A stretch of 64,000 bases of DNA, from assembly GCA_046541015.1 (NCBI GenBank), contig JBKHEA010000002.1, forward strand, positions 1 through 64,000. The letters are read 5' to 3'. The notes beneath the pieces were generated by a model, which was not told the DNA's origin, made no database searches, and worked only from the letters and a program-made list of their open reading frames with translations. This document shows positions 8,812 through 16,685 of the stretch, one piece after another. How positions within the stretch are numbered: the first letter of the stretch is position 1; the number at the start of each line of letters is the position of its first letter. This DNA comes from Liberiplasma sp046541015. Its GTDB lineage: Bacteria > Bacillota_I > Bacilli_A > Izemoplasmatales > Izemoplasmataceae. A program made the position numbers and the translations under genes.

Positions 8812-10185
8812 ATGAAAAAACATGATATCACCATTATTGGCGGAGGACCCGGAGGCTATGTGGCTGCCATCCGTGCAGCACAACTTGGCCATAATGTTGC
8901 ACTCATAGAAAAAGAAGCCATCGGTGGGGTCTGTTTAAACTGGGGTTGTATTCCCACAAAAGCACTCTTAAAAAGTGCGAAAGTTTATGATCTCATCAAA
9001 CATGCAAAAGATTATGGAATCACAATTGACATGAAAGATGTCAGTTATGATTTCCCTAAAATGATTCATAGAAAAGATAAAATCGTTAAACGCTTAACTG
9101 GTGGTGTGAGTTATTTACTTAAGAAAAATGGCGTCACCGTTTATGATGGTGAAGCAAAAGCCATCGATAACCACACATTAGAAGTTAATGGCGATAAAAT
9201 TGAAACCAAAAAAATGATTATCGCGACTGGCGCAAGTCCTTTTTTCCCACCGATTGATGGGGTAAAAGAAGCCTTTGAAAAAGGCGTTTTAGTTACCAGT
9301 AAAGAAATCCTTGATTTAAAAACCCAACCTAAAGAACTTGTCGTGATTGGTGGTGGGGTTATCGGGCTTGAATTTGCGACTGTCTTTAATACCATTGGAA
9401 CGAACGTTACTGTCATTGAACGTGAAGATGAAATCTTATTAAACGTTGATAAAGAAGTTCGTGACATCTTTAAAAAGAAAGTGAAAAAAGATGGCATTAA
9501 AATTTTAACAAGCGCAAGTGTAACGAAAGTTGATAATCAAACCGTAACTTATACCCATGATGGAGAAACTAAAACGATTCATGGCGATAACATTTTACTA
9601 AGCGTTGGCATGCGTGCTAACTTAAAAGGCTTTGAATCATTAAACTTACAACTTGATCGCGGGGGTATCTTAACCAATGAATACCTTCAAACCAATGTTG
9701 AAGATGTGTATGCGATTGGGGATGTAAACGGTAAATTTATGCTTGCGCATGTCGCAAGTAAAGAAGGCACTACAGCCGTTGAACATATCTCAGGTAAGAA
9801 TCACCCATTAAATTACCGTATCGCACCTTCTGGTATTTATACCTTCCCTGAAATTGCTCAAGTGGGTATTACCGAAGAACAAGCGAAAGAATTATCGGTC
9901 GATTATTTAGTTCAAACCTTCCCACTTTCTGCAAATGGTAAAGCCTTAGCTGAAGGGGAACAAGAAGGCTTAATGAAAATCATTGCCTCAAAAGAATATA
10001 ACGAAATCTTAGGGGTTCACATTTTAGCCCCAACCGCAACTGAAATGATTTCTGAAGCAGTATTAGGTATGACACTAGAAACAACAGCCGATGATATTGT
10101 CGCAGGAATCCATCCGCATCCTACCTTATCAGAAATGATGCACGAAGTTGCGCATGGTATTGTCGATAAACCTATTCATATTTAA
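8812..10185 (+). CDS. pdhD: Dihydrolipoamide dehydrogenase, E3
   Basis: A 457-residue FAD/NAD disulfide oxidoreductase that reoxidises dihydrolipoyl-E2 and makes NADH. Visible motifs are the FAD-binding GGGPGGYVAA near 10, redox-active C41 and C46 in GGVCLNWGCIPTK, the NAD-binding VVIGGGVIGLEFA, and the C-terminal HPHPTLSE with the probable catalytic histidine at 436. There is no N-terminal lipoyl domain, unlike the fused E3 of some mollicutes. It is the last gene of the pdh operon, nine bases after pdhC, and is followed by a strong terminator. Confidence 0.96.
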   Translation: MKKHDITIIGGGPGGYVAAIRAAQLGHNVALIEKEAIGGVCLNWGCIPTKALLKSAKVYDLIKHAKDYGITIDMKDVSYDFPKMIHRKDKIVKRLTGGVSYLLKKNGVTVYDGEAKAIDNHTLEVNGDKIETKKMIIATGASPFFPPIDGVKEAFEKGVLVTSKEILDLKTQPKELVVIGGGVIGLEFATVFNTIGTNVTVIEREDEILLNVDKEVRDIFKKKVKKDGIKILTSASVTKVDNQTVTYTHDGETKTIHGDNILLSVGMRANLKGFESLNLQLDRGGILTNEYLQTNVEDVYAIGDVNGKFMLAHVASKEGTTAVEHISGKNHPLNYRIAPSGIYTFPEIAQVGITEEQAKELSVDYLVQTFPLSANGKALAEGEQEGLMKIIASKEYNEILGVHILAPTATEMISEAVLGMTLETTADDIVAGIHPHPTLSEMMHEVAHGIVDKPIHI

Positions 10186-10200
10186 ATAAATAACGAACTT

Positions 10201-10248
10201 AAACTGCATCTATAATGGAAATATTCCAACAATAGATGCAGTTTTTTT
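10201..10248 (+). terminator. Terminator of the pdh operon
   Basis: A 13-base stem (10201-10213 with 10232-10244, core AAACTGCATCTAT) is capped by a smaller hairpin and followed by a T run. Confidence 0.9.
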
Positions 10249-10302
10249 ATAGAATCGATGGGATGAATTTAATAAACCATTCGATAAATTTTTCCAAATT
10301 AA

Positions 10303-10335
10303 AAGGAATGATTAGGATTTGCCTAATCATTCCTT
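10303..10335 (-). terminator. Probable terminator of lplA
   Basis: A perfect 14-base stem (10303-10316 with 10322-10335) has an ATTTG loop. On the minus strand it is followed by a short T run. It lies just beyond the lplA stop, in the convergent gap. Confidence 0.7.
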
Positions 10336-10363
10336 ATTAGTTAGTTTTTAATAAAAAAAATCG

Positions 10364-11356
10364 TTAGTTAAATAAACACGTCATTATATTTTCAAGTGTA
10401 ATATTAAAGAAATATTCATCAAGGGGTTCATCTTTTAAGGCAAGATAAACATTTTCTTCTTCAAATAAGACGCCTTTAAGTTTCTTTTCTAAGCCATCAA
10501 TATCTTTACTCCCTAAAAAATCCCCATAGATTTTGACATTTTCAATGACACCATCTTTAATATTTAAGAAAAATTCTACTTTACCCCCCGCATAACGCCC
10601 TGATTTTTCAATACTAAAGGCAGGACTTTCTCCATAATTCCATTCCCATGTATTATAGCGCGTCTCCATGAGTTCATGAATTTTTTCTAAATCTTTTTGT
10701 GTGAGTTCATAGACATGATCCATGATGTTATTTGTATTAAGTAAATATTTTAACAAGCGCGTTTTAAATTCTGTCATGTCAATAGGTTCTTTTAAATAAG
10801 GTAAGATATTCGTAACGCGGGCACGGTTTGATTTAATCCCTTTTGATGCAATTTTATCAGGCTTAACATTTAAGGCATCGGCAATAATACTTAAATCAGC
10901 GTTAAATAAAATCGTACCATGATGTAACATTTTATTTTTATAGTAACTTTGAGCATTCCCACTAATCTTTTTATCTTCAACGACAATATCATTACGTCCA
11001 GAAAACGTTGCAGGCACCCCATAACTATTAAGCGCTTTGATTACTGGGTCAGTAAATTTAAGATAATTATTTAAATTATCTTTTAAGCTTGTGGTCACAA
11101 ATGAAAAGTTTAGATTGCCTAAGTCATGATAAACTGCGCCACCCCCTGTAATTCTTCTTACAACACTAACATTATGGGCTTTAACATAACTTGTATTAAT
11201 TTCTTCAATGGTATTTTGATTACGACCTATAATGATACTATTTTCATTTTGCCAAAGTAACACAAAATCTTCATCACTATCTAAATATTTAAGCACATAC
11301 TCTTCAAGTGCTAAATTATAGCGAGGATTTTTTGAATCATTGATTATCGTTTTCAT
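10364..11356 (-). CDS. lplA: Lipoate-protein ligase A
   Basis: A 330-residue enzyme that activates free lipoate with ATP and attaches it to lysines of lipoyl domains, here most plausibly K42 of PdhC. The LplA/BPL fold motifs are present: RRITGGGAVYHDLGNLNFSF near 70-90 and KISGNAQSYYKNKMLHHGT near 130-150, the latter holding the catalytic lysine region. Length matches LplA proteins with a C-terminal accessory domain. The minus-strand start is preceded by GAGGTGATG. It is convergent with the pdh operon rather than part of it. No LipA/LipB is seen in the window, which would fit lipoate scavenging. Confidence 0.93.
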   Translation of the reverse strand: MKTIINDSKNPRYNLALEEYVLKYLDSDEDFVLLWQNENSIIIGRNQNTIEEINTSYVKAHNVSVVRRITGGGAVYHDLGNLNFSFVTTSLKDNLNNYLKFTDPVIKALNSYGVPATFSGRNDIVVEDKKISGNAQSYYKNKMLHHGTILFNADLSIIADALNVKPDKIASKGIKSNRARVTNILPYLKEPIDMTEFKTRLLKYLLNTNNIMDHVYELTQKDLEKIHELMETRYNTWEWNYGESPAFSIEKSGRYAGGKVEFFLNIKDGVIENVKIYGDFLGSKDIDGLEKKLKGVLFEEENVYLALKDEPLDEYFFNITLENIMTCLFN

Positions 11357-11482
11357 AAAACATCACCTCAAAAAAGATTTTACGCTAAAAAAAAGGTCAT
11401 GTCAACGAAACTACATGTTTAACCTAAAGCACTTTCATGATTGTATGGTAAAATAAAGGGTAGATAAAACAATCTTAAAAAC

Positions 11483-11540
11483 TTATGCGTTAATTTAAAC
11501 CGATATGTTTTTAAAACTATGCTATACTATTTACGCATAA
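11483..11540 (+). promoter_or_regulatory. Promoter region of pncB flanked by an inverted repeat
   Basis: An extended -10 TGC-TATACT (11520-11528) is bracketed by inverted arms TTATGCGT (11483-11490) and ACGCATAA (11533-11540). The arms sit either side of the promoter core, as a looping or overlapping operator might. Control by a niacin/NAD-responsive repressor is only a guess. Confidence 0.4.
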
Positions 11541-11594
11541 TTTTTAGGATTAAAAATGCGTAACGTTTATCCTACTATAGAAATGAGGCTAATC

Positions 11595-13049
11595 ATGGAA
11601 AAAATTAATGAAACCATGCTTATAGATTTTTATGAGTTTACCATGGCGCATGGGTATTTTGAAAAAGGTTTTAAAGATCAAATCGTTTACTTTGATTTAT
11701 TTTTCCGTTCAATTCCTAATCAAGCCGGTTATGCCGTGATGGCTGGCCTTGAAAGTATTATTGGGTACGTTAAAAATTTATGTTTTTCTAAACATGATAT
11801 TGAGTACTTAAGAAAACGTGAACTTTTTAGTGAAGCGTTTTTAGAATTTTTAAGTAACTTTAAATTTAAAGGCGATATCTATTCGGTCAAAGAAGGAACC
11901 GTGATTTTTCCTAATGAACCGATTATTACCGTTCGTGCTACAGCCCTTGAAGCACAACTGATTGAAACTTATTTACTCTTAGCCGTTAATCACCAATCGC
12001 TCATTGCAACTAAAGCTAGTCGTTTAAAATTCGCAGCGAAAGATAAACTTTTAATTGAAATGGGTGCACGCCGTGCACACGGGGTTTCTAGTGCGAATTT
12101 AGGCGCACGTGCAGCCTATATTGGCGGCGCTGATTTAACGAGCAATACGTATGCTGACCGCCACTTAGATATTCCTGCAAGTGGTACAATGGCACATAGC
12201 TGGGTTCAGTTATTTGATTCAGAATATGAAGCGTTTAAGGCTTACGCAAGTGTCTATCCAAACCATACAACCTTTTTAGTCGATACTTATGATACGTTAA
12301 AAAGTGGGGTTCCTAATGCCATTAAAGTGATTAAAGAATGTTTACACCCAAAAGGGGTTAAAAACTATGCCATTCGTATTGATTCAGGCGATTTAACATA
12401 CTTAGCGAAAAAAACCCGTGCCATGCTTGATGAAGCTGGATTAAAAGACTGTAAAATTGTCGCAAGTAACGCGCTAGATGAATACTTAATTAAAGCGTTA
12501 TTAGACCAAGGGGCACCGATTGATGTTTTTGGGGTTGGTGAGCGTTTAATCACCTCAAAAAGTGACCCGGTATTTGGGGGCGTTTATAAACTAGTCGCGC
12601 TAGAAGATCAACACGGGAAAGTCTTACCTAAAATCAAAATCAGTGATAATCCCGCAAAAATCACAGTCCCACATTTTAAAAAACTTTACCGTATCTACGA
12701 TAAAACAACCCATAAAGCCCGCGCAGACTTACTCACAGTTCATGATGAAACCATCGATGAAAGTCAAGATCTTATCTTATTTGACCCTGACTTTACTTGG
12801 AAAAAAACCGTCTTTAAAAATTACTATGTGAAAAACATGTTAGAACCGATTTTTAAAGAAGGAAAACTTGTCTATAAAAGTCCTACTGTTAAAGAAGTAA
12901 AAGCTTACTGCCAATCACAACTTAATACACTATGGGATGAACTTAGACGATTTGAATATCCCCATAAATATTATGTTGACTTAAGTGAAAAACTTTGGAA
13001 AACAAAAATGCAACTCATCCAAAAACATACAAAAAAATCAGCGGTCTAG
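11595..13049 (+). CDS. pncB: Nicotinate phosphoribosyltransferase
   Basis: A 484-residue enzyme that joins nicotinate to PRPP to make nicotinate mononucleotide in NAD salvage. Recognisable stretches are the N-terminal MLIDFYEFTMAHGYF, GARRAHGVSSANLGARAAY, SGTMAHSWVQLF, and the phosphate-binding FGVGERLITSKSDPVFGGVYK. I chose the ATG at 11595 because GAGG lies six bases upstream and the protein then starts like its homologues. An in-frame ATG at 11556 would add 13 residues. It has its own promoter and terminator. Confidence 0.93.
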   Translation: MEKINETMLIDFYEFTMAHGYFEKGFKDQIVYFDLFFRSIPNQAGYAVMAGLESIIGYVKNLCFSKHDIEYLRKRELFSEAFLEFLSNFKFKGDIYSVKEGTVIFPNEPIITVRATALEAQLIETYLLLAVNHQSLIATKASRLKFAAKDKLLIEMGARRAHGVSSANLGARAAYIGGADLTSNTYADRHLDIPASGTMAHSWVQLFDSEYEAFKAYASVYPNHTTFLVDTYDTLKSGVPNAIKVIKECLHPKGVKNYAIRIDSGDLTYLAKKTRAMLDEAGLKDCKIVASNALDEYLIKALLDQGAPIDVFGVGERLITSKSDPVFGGVYKLVALEDQHGKVLPKIKISDNPAKITVPHFKKLYRIYDKTTHKARADLLTVHDETIDESQDLILFDPDFTWKKTVFKNYYVKNMLEPIFKEGKLVYKSPTVKEVKAYCQSQLNTLWDELRRFEYPHKYYVDLSEKLWKTKMQLIQKHTKKSAV

Positions 13050-13065
13050 ATTCGCTGATTTTTTA
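13034..13065 (+). terminator. Terminator of pncB
   Basis: The stem AAATCAGCG / CGCTGATTT spans the pncB stop codon and is followed by T. Confidence 0.8.
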
Positions 13066-13066
13066 A

Positions 13067-13075
13067 TGGTATAAT
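13067..13075 (+). promoter_or_regulatory. Extended -10 of tpx
   Basis: TGG-TATAAT lies 23 bases upstream of the tpx start codon, immediately after the pncB terminator. No good -35 box is visible. Confidence 0.5.
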
Positions 13076-13097
13076 AAAAGAAAAGGGAGATGAGAGT

Positions 13098-13598
13098 ATG
13101 ATTGTAACTTTTTCTAATGAACCCATTGAACTCAGTGGTAAAAGTGTTGCATTAGGGGATTATGCACCAGATTTTAAAGCGGTTGATCCTACCTTTAAAA
13201 CCGTAAGCTTATCCGATTTTGACAGTGATTATATTGTCTTAAGTAGTGTGCCTTCCTTAGAAACAAGAGTTTGTGATTATCAAACGAAAACGTTCAATGA
13301 AAACTTAAGTAAGTTTAAAAAAGTCAGTGTGATTACCTTATCAAATGATTTACCATTTACACAACGTAAATGGTGTGGCGCAAGCGGATTAAATCATGTA
13401 ATCACCCTTAGTGATTATATCGATTTAGAGTTCGCAAACCAATACGGGGTTTTACTAAAACCCTATCGCTTACTTGCACGTGCAGTATTTGTCTTAAATA
13501 AAGAACGTAAAATCATTTATAAAGAAATTGTTGAAAACGTCAGTAACCATCCAAGCTATGAAGAAGTTACTAATTTATTAAGCGATTTAACCAAATAA
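13098..13598 (+). CDS. tpx: Thiol peroxidase (Tpx, 2-Cys peroxiredoxin)
   Basis: A 166-residue cytosolic peroxiredoxin that reduces hydrogen peroxide and organic peroxides with thioredoxin. The peroxidatic cysteine is C59 (in SLETRVCDYQTKTFN) and the resolving cysteine is C93 (in KWCGASG), the same spacing as in E. coli Tpx. The N-terminal KSVALGDYAPDF and the overall length fit the family. Residues around the peroxidatic cysteine differ slightly from the common T-G-V-C, being T-R-V-C. The gene is flanked by terminators on both sides, so it is a single-gene unit for oxidative defence. Confidence 0.94.
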   Translation: MIVTFSNEPIELSGKSVALGDYAPDFKAVDPTFKTVSLSDFDSDYIVLSSVPSLETRVCDYQTKTFNENLSKFKKVSVITLSNDLPFTQRKWCGASGLNHVITLSDYIDLEFANQYGVLLKPYRLLARAVFVLNKERKIIYKEIVENVSNHPSYEEVTNLLSDLTK

Positions 13599-13621
13599 GA
13601 GACTGAGTCTCTTATTTTTTT
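13593..13621 (+). terminator. Terminator of tpx
   Basis: An 11-base stem AAATAAGAGAC / GTCTCTTATTT (13593-13603, 13607-13617) is followed by T. Confidence 0.85.
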
Positions 13622-13628
13622 ATAAAAG

Positions 13629-13654
13629 AAATAGGCTACCGTAGTAGCCTATTT
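13629..13654 (-). terminator. Probable terminator of the RsgI-like gene
   Basis: An 11-base perfect stem AAATAGGCTAC / GTAGCCTATTT has a CGTA loop. On the minus strand it is followed by TTCTTTTAT. Confidence 0.65.
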
Positions 13655-13713
13655 CAAGGGGATAGGATAGAGGGGTTTATGCATGTAAAGTGTATCAACA
13701 CTATCAAATAAAC

Positions 13714-14586
13714 TTATTCAGTGGTTGAATCGTCTTCTGATTCATCATTTTCTTGCATGCGTTCTTTTATCGCTTCGCGTCTTTGTTGCATGCGACTCTG
13801 ATAATCTGTAACTTCACCAGTAAAATCTCCATTGCGTCTTTCCTCAATACGTGCTCTAATTTCATCTGGGGTCATGTTCGCTTTTTCACTGATGTGATCA
13901 ATAATACGGTCTTTCACTTCTTCACGCATTTCATTTGCAATACCAGCTTTTTCTTCTAAGCGCTCATTTCTAAACGTTCTTACGCGTTCACGGTGTTCAG
14001 TGCGTACGATGGCCATAAGATCTCTTACAGGTAATTCTAGTGCTTCTTCAAGCGTTAAAGAATCATCCGCAGCAACTGCAGCCATGGCGATGCGAAGTTT
14101 CCCTGGACTTACGCCGTATTCTTCACTGAGTTCAATAAATTCATCCATCGTTAAGCCACTGTCAGATACAATACCGCCTAAACGATTTTTAAACATAAAG
14201 TCTTCTGCACGTTTTAAGGCATCTTCTTTACGAGATGTTTCAGTATCTTCATCTTCACCAACAACAGTGACTAAAATCACATTGTCAGTTGCATTGACAT
14301 CGATATAACCTAGTTCTAAGGCATAATCTAAGAATATTTCAAGCGCCTCATTGGCATCCATACCGATAAAATCAATCTCATCAGCAATAATATCTGCCAT
14401 AACTATTTCTGCATCTTCATTTAATAAATTAAAACTTTCTACTTCATTATCTTCATCGACAATAAATTCAATACTAGGATTTACATCAACGACCATGTAA
14501 CTCATGCCGTTTACACTTTCTAAGTTACATGCACTTAGGATTCCTACAAAAATAAATAGTGATAAAAAAAGAAATATTTTTTTCAT
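13714..14586 (-). CDS. RsgI-type anti-sigma domain lipoprotein
   Basis: A 290-residue predicted surface lipoprotein: signal peptide 1-19 ending in the lipobox LSAC, with C20 the lipidated residue. Just after it, VVDVNPSIEFIVDEDNEV (about 31-48) matches the conserved extracytoplasmic domain of RsgI-family anti-sigma factors. Family studies report self-cleavage at the Asn-Pro bond of this motif. The rest is acidic and helical, ending in a charged Arg/Glu/Gln region. It has no cytoplasmic anti-sigma segment and no adjacent sigma factor, so it is not a classical RsgI. I chose the ATG at 14586 because AAAGGAGGCAC lies just upstream; the in-frame GTG at 14613 would overrun that site. The role is unknown, possibly envelope sensing. 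Confidence 0.75.
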   Translation of the reverse strand: MKKIFLFLSLFIFVGILSACNLESVNGMSYMVVDVNPSIEFIVDEDNEVESFNLLNEDAEIVMADIIADEIDFIGMDANEALEIFLDYALELGYIDVNATDNVILVTVVGEDEDTETSRKEDALKRAEDFMFKNRLGGIVSDSGLTMDEFIELSEEYGVSPGKLRIAMAAVAADDSLTLEEALELPVRDLMAIVRTEHRERVRTFRNERLEEKAGIANEMREEVKDRIIDHISEKANMTPDEIRARIEERRNGDFTGEVTDYQSRMQQRREAIKERMQENDESEDDSTTE

Positions 14587-14689
14587 TTTTAGTGCCTCCT
14601 TTTTATTTTTCACTCTTTAAACAAGTAAGGGGTTCTTTTTATTGGAAATAATTTTATTTTTTTTAAAAAAGATATGATACGCTAAAAAC

Positions 14690-14718
14690 TTGACAATTTT
14701 TTTTAGACTAGATACAAT
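14690..14718 (+). promoter_or_regulatory. Consensus housekeeping promoter of htpG
   Basis: TTGACA (14690-14695), a 17-base spacer and TACAAT (14713-14718). I see no CIRCE or other heat-shock operator next to it. Confidence 0.75.
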
Positions 14719-14741
14719 CATTATGGAATGGAGGAATAAGT

Positions 14742-16616
14742 ATGGCAAAGACAAAACAATTTAAAACAGAATCTAAGAAATTACTTAATTTAATGATCAA
14801 CTCTATTTATACGCACAAAGAGATTTTCTTAAGAGAATTAATCTCAAACGCAAGTGATGCGATTGATAAACGTCACTATTTATCACTAACCGATGAAAAA
14901 GTAGAAAGCGCAGACTATGAAATCTTTATTGAACTAGATAAAGACGCGCGCACGATTACGATTCATGATAATGGGATTGGGTTAACAGAAGAAGAGCTCA
15001 TCAATAACTTAGGAACGATTGCTGAGAGTGGTTCAAAACGCTTCTTAGAACAACTCGAACAAAAAGACGCAGAAATTATTGGTCAATTTGGCGTAGGCTT
15101 TTATAGTGCCTTTATGGTAGCTAAAAAAGTAGTGGTTAAAACGCGTTCACCATTTAGTAGTGAAGCCTACATTTGGCAATCAAGTGGTGAAGATAAATAT
15201 ACCATTGATACCACTTCTAAAGATACCATTGGGACAAGCATTACACTATATTTAAGAGAAGATGATACGATAAACGAAGAAGATTATAGTGAGTATTTAA
15301 GACCTTATACCATTAAAAATCTTGTGAAAAAGTATAGTGATTATGTTCGTTATCCAATTAAAATGGAAGAAACCGTTAAAGAAGATGACAAAGAAGTAAA
15401 AGAAATTAAAACCCTAAATTCCATGATTCCTATATGGAAAAAATCAAAAAGCGACTTAACAGATGATGCATTAAATGATTTTTATAAACATCAGTTTAAT
15501 GATTATGAAAATCCCTTAAAAATCATTCACACAAAAGTTGAAGGACTACTCACCTATACCGCACTACTTTTTATCCCATCAAAAGCGCCATATGACTTAT
15601 ACACTGAAAAATATGAAAAAGGGTTACAACTTTATTCTAAAGGCGTCTTCATCATGGATAAAAATAAAGATTTAATCCCAGATCACTTCCGCTTTGTAAG
15701 AGGTCTCGTTGATTCTGCGGATTTAAGTTTAAACATTTCTCGTGAAATGTTACAACATGACCGTCAACTTAAAAAAATCGCTTCACATTTAGAAAAGAAA
15801 ATTAAAAGTGAATTAGAAAAAATGCTTAAAAATGATCGTGAAAATTATATTAAATTTTACCAAGCCTATGGGATTAATTTAAAATACGGTATTTATGATC
15901 AATTTGGCATCAATAAAGAACTTTTACAAGACTTAATCATGTTTAAAACCAGTAAAAGTGATGACTTTATTACCCTTAGTGAATATGTAGAAAGAAAAAC
16001 TGAGGAACAAAAAAATATTTACTATGCAACCGGTAAATCAAAAGCGCAAATCCTATCTTTACCTCAAATGGATGCTGTAAAAGAAAAAGATTATGAAGTC
16101 TTACTTTTAACCGATGATATCGATGAATTTATGATTCAAGTGATGCAATCATATCAAGATGTACCATTTAAATCCATCCAGCAAGGGGATAGTGATTTAG
16201 TCGATGAATCCAAAAAAGAAACCTTAAAGGAAAAAGAAAAAGACTATAAAAAACTTTTAAAAGCTCTTAAAAAAGCTTTAAAAGATGACGTTAAAGATGT
16301 CAAATTAACAGGACGTTTAAAAGATTCTCCTGTTTGTTTAGTAAGTGGTGAAGGCTTAAGTTTAGAGATGGAAAAAATCTTAAAACAAATGCCTAATCAA
16401 GAAACCATTAAAGCCGATAAAATCTTAGAAATTAACCCAGATCATGAACTTTTCATTGCCTTAAATCATCTTTATGAAGAGGATGCAAGTCAACTTGATG
16501 ATTATGCAACGCTTTTATACCATCAAGCATTACTTATTGAAGGCTTACCAATTGAAGACCCTGTAAAATTTTCAAATCTCATGGTACGCCTCATGGTTAA
16601 AGCTAGTGAAAAATAA
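14742..16616 (+). CDS. htpG: Molecular chaperone HtpG (Hsp90)
   Basis: A 624-residue homodimeric ATP-dependent chaperone of the cytosol. The GHKL ATPase motifs are intact: ELISNASDAIDK near 31-42, HDNGIGLTEEEL, and the lid/glycine motif GQFGVGFYSAFMV near 115. The middle-domain stretch GVFIMDKNKDLIPDHFRFVRG and catalytic-loop LNISREMLQHDRQLKKI are also typical. The full bacterial length is present without truncation. It has a strong consensus promoter and a following hairpin, so it is monocistronic. Confidence 0.97.
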   Translation: MAKTKQFKTESKKLLNLMINSIYTHKEIFLRELISNASDAIDKRHYLSLTDEKVESADYEIFIELDKDARTITIHDNGIGLTEEELINNLGTIAESGSKRFLEQLEQKDAEIIGQFGVGFYSAFMVAKKVVVKTRSPFSSEAYIWQSSGEDKYTIDTTSKDTIGTSITLYLREDDTINEEDYSEYLRPYTIKNLVKKYSDYVRYPIKMEETVKEDDKEVKEIKTLNSMIPIWKKSKSDLTDDALNDFYKHQFNDYENPLKIIHTKVEGLLTYTALLFIPSKAPYDLYTEKYEKGLQLYSKGVFIMDKNKDLIPDHFRFVRGLVDSADLSLNISREMLQHDRQLKKIASHLEKKIKSELEKMLKNDRENYIKFYQAYGINLKYGIYDQFGINKELLQDLIMFKTSKSDDFITLSEYVERKTEEQKNIYYATGKSKAQILSLPQMDAVKEKDYEVLLLTDDIDEFMIQVMQSYQDVPFKSIQQGDSDLVDESKKETLKEKEKDYKKLLKALKKALKDDVKDVKLTGRLKDSPVCLVSGEGLSLEMEKILKQMPNQETIKADKILEINPDHELFIALNHLYEEDASQLDDYATLLYHQALLIEGLPIEDPVKFSNLMVRLMVKASEK

Positions 16617-16619
16617 TTT

Positions 16620-16648
16620 AGCGCTCACTTCAAAGTGAGCGCTTTTTA
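16620..16648 (+). terminator. Terminator of htpG
   Basis: The stem AGCGCTCACT / AGTGAGCGCT is followed by five T. Confidence 0.85.
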
Positions 16649-16649
16649 A

Positions 16650-16658
16650 TGCTATAAT
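16650..16658 (+). promoter_or_regulatory. Extended -10 promoter of the amidohydrolase gene
   Basis: TGC-TATAAT lies 28 bases before the start codon. No clear -35 is visible. The same nine-base element recurs elsewhere in the window. Confidence 0.55.
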
Positions 16659-16685
16659 AATAGTATTAATCTAAGAGGTGATAAA

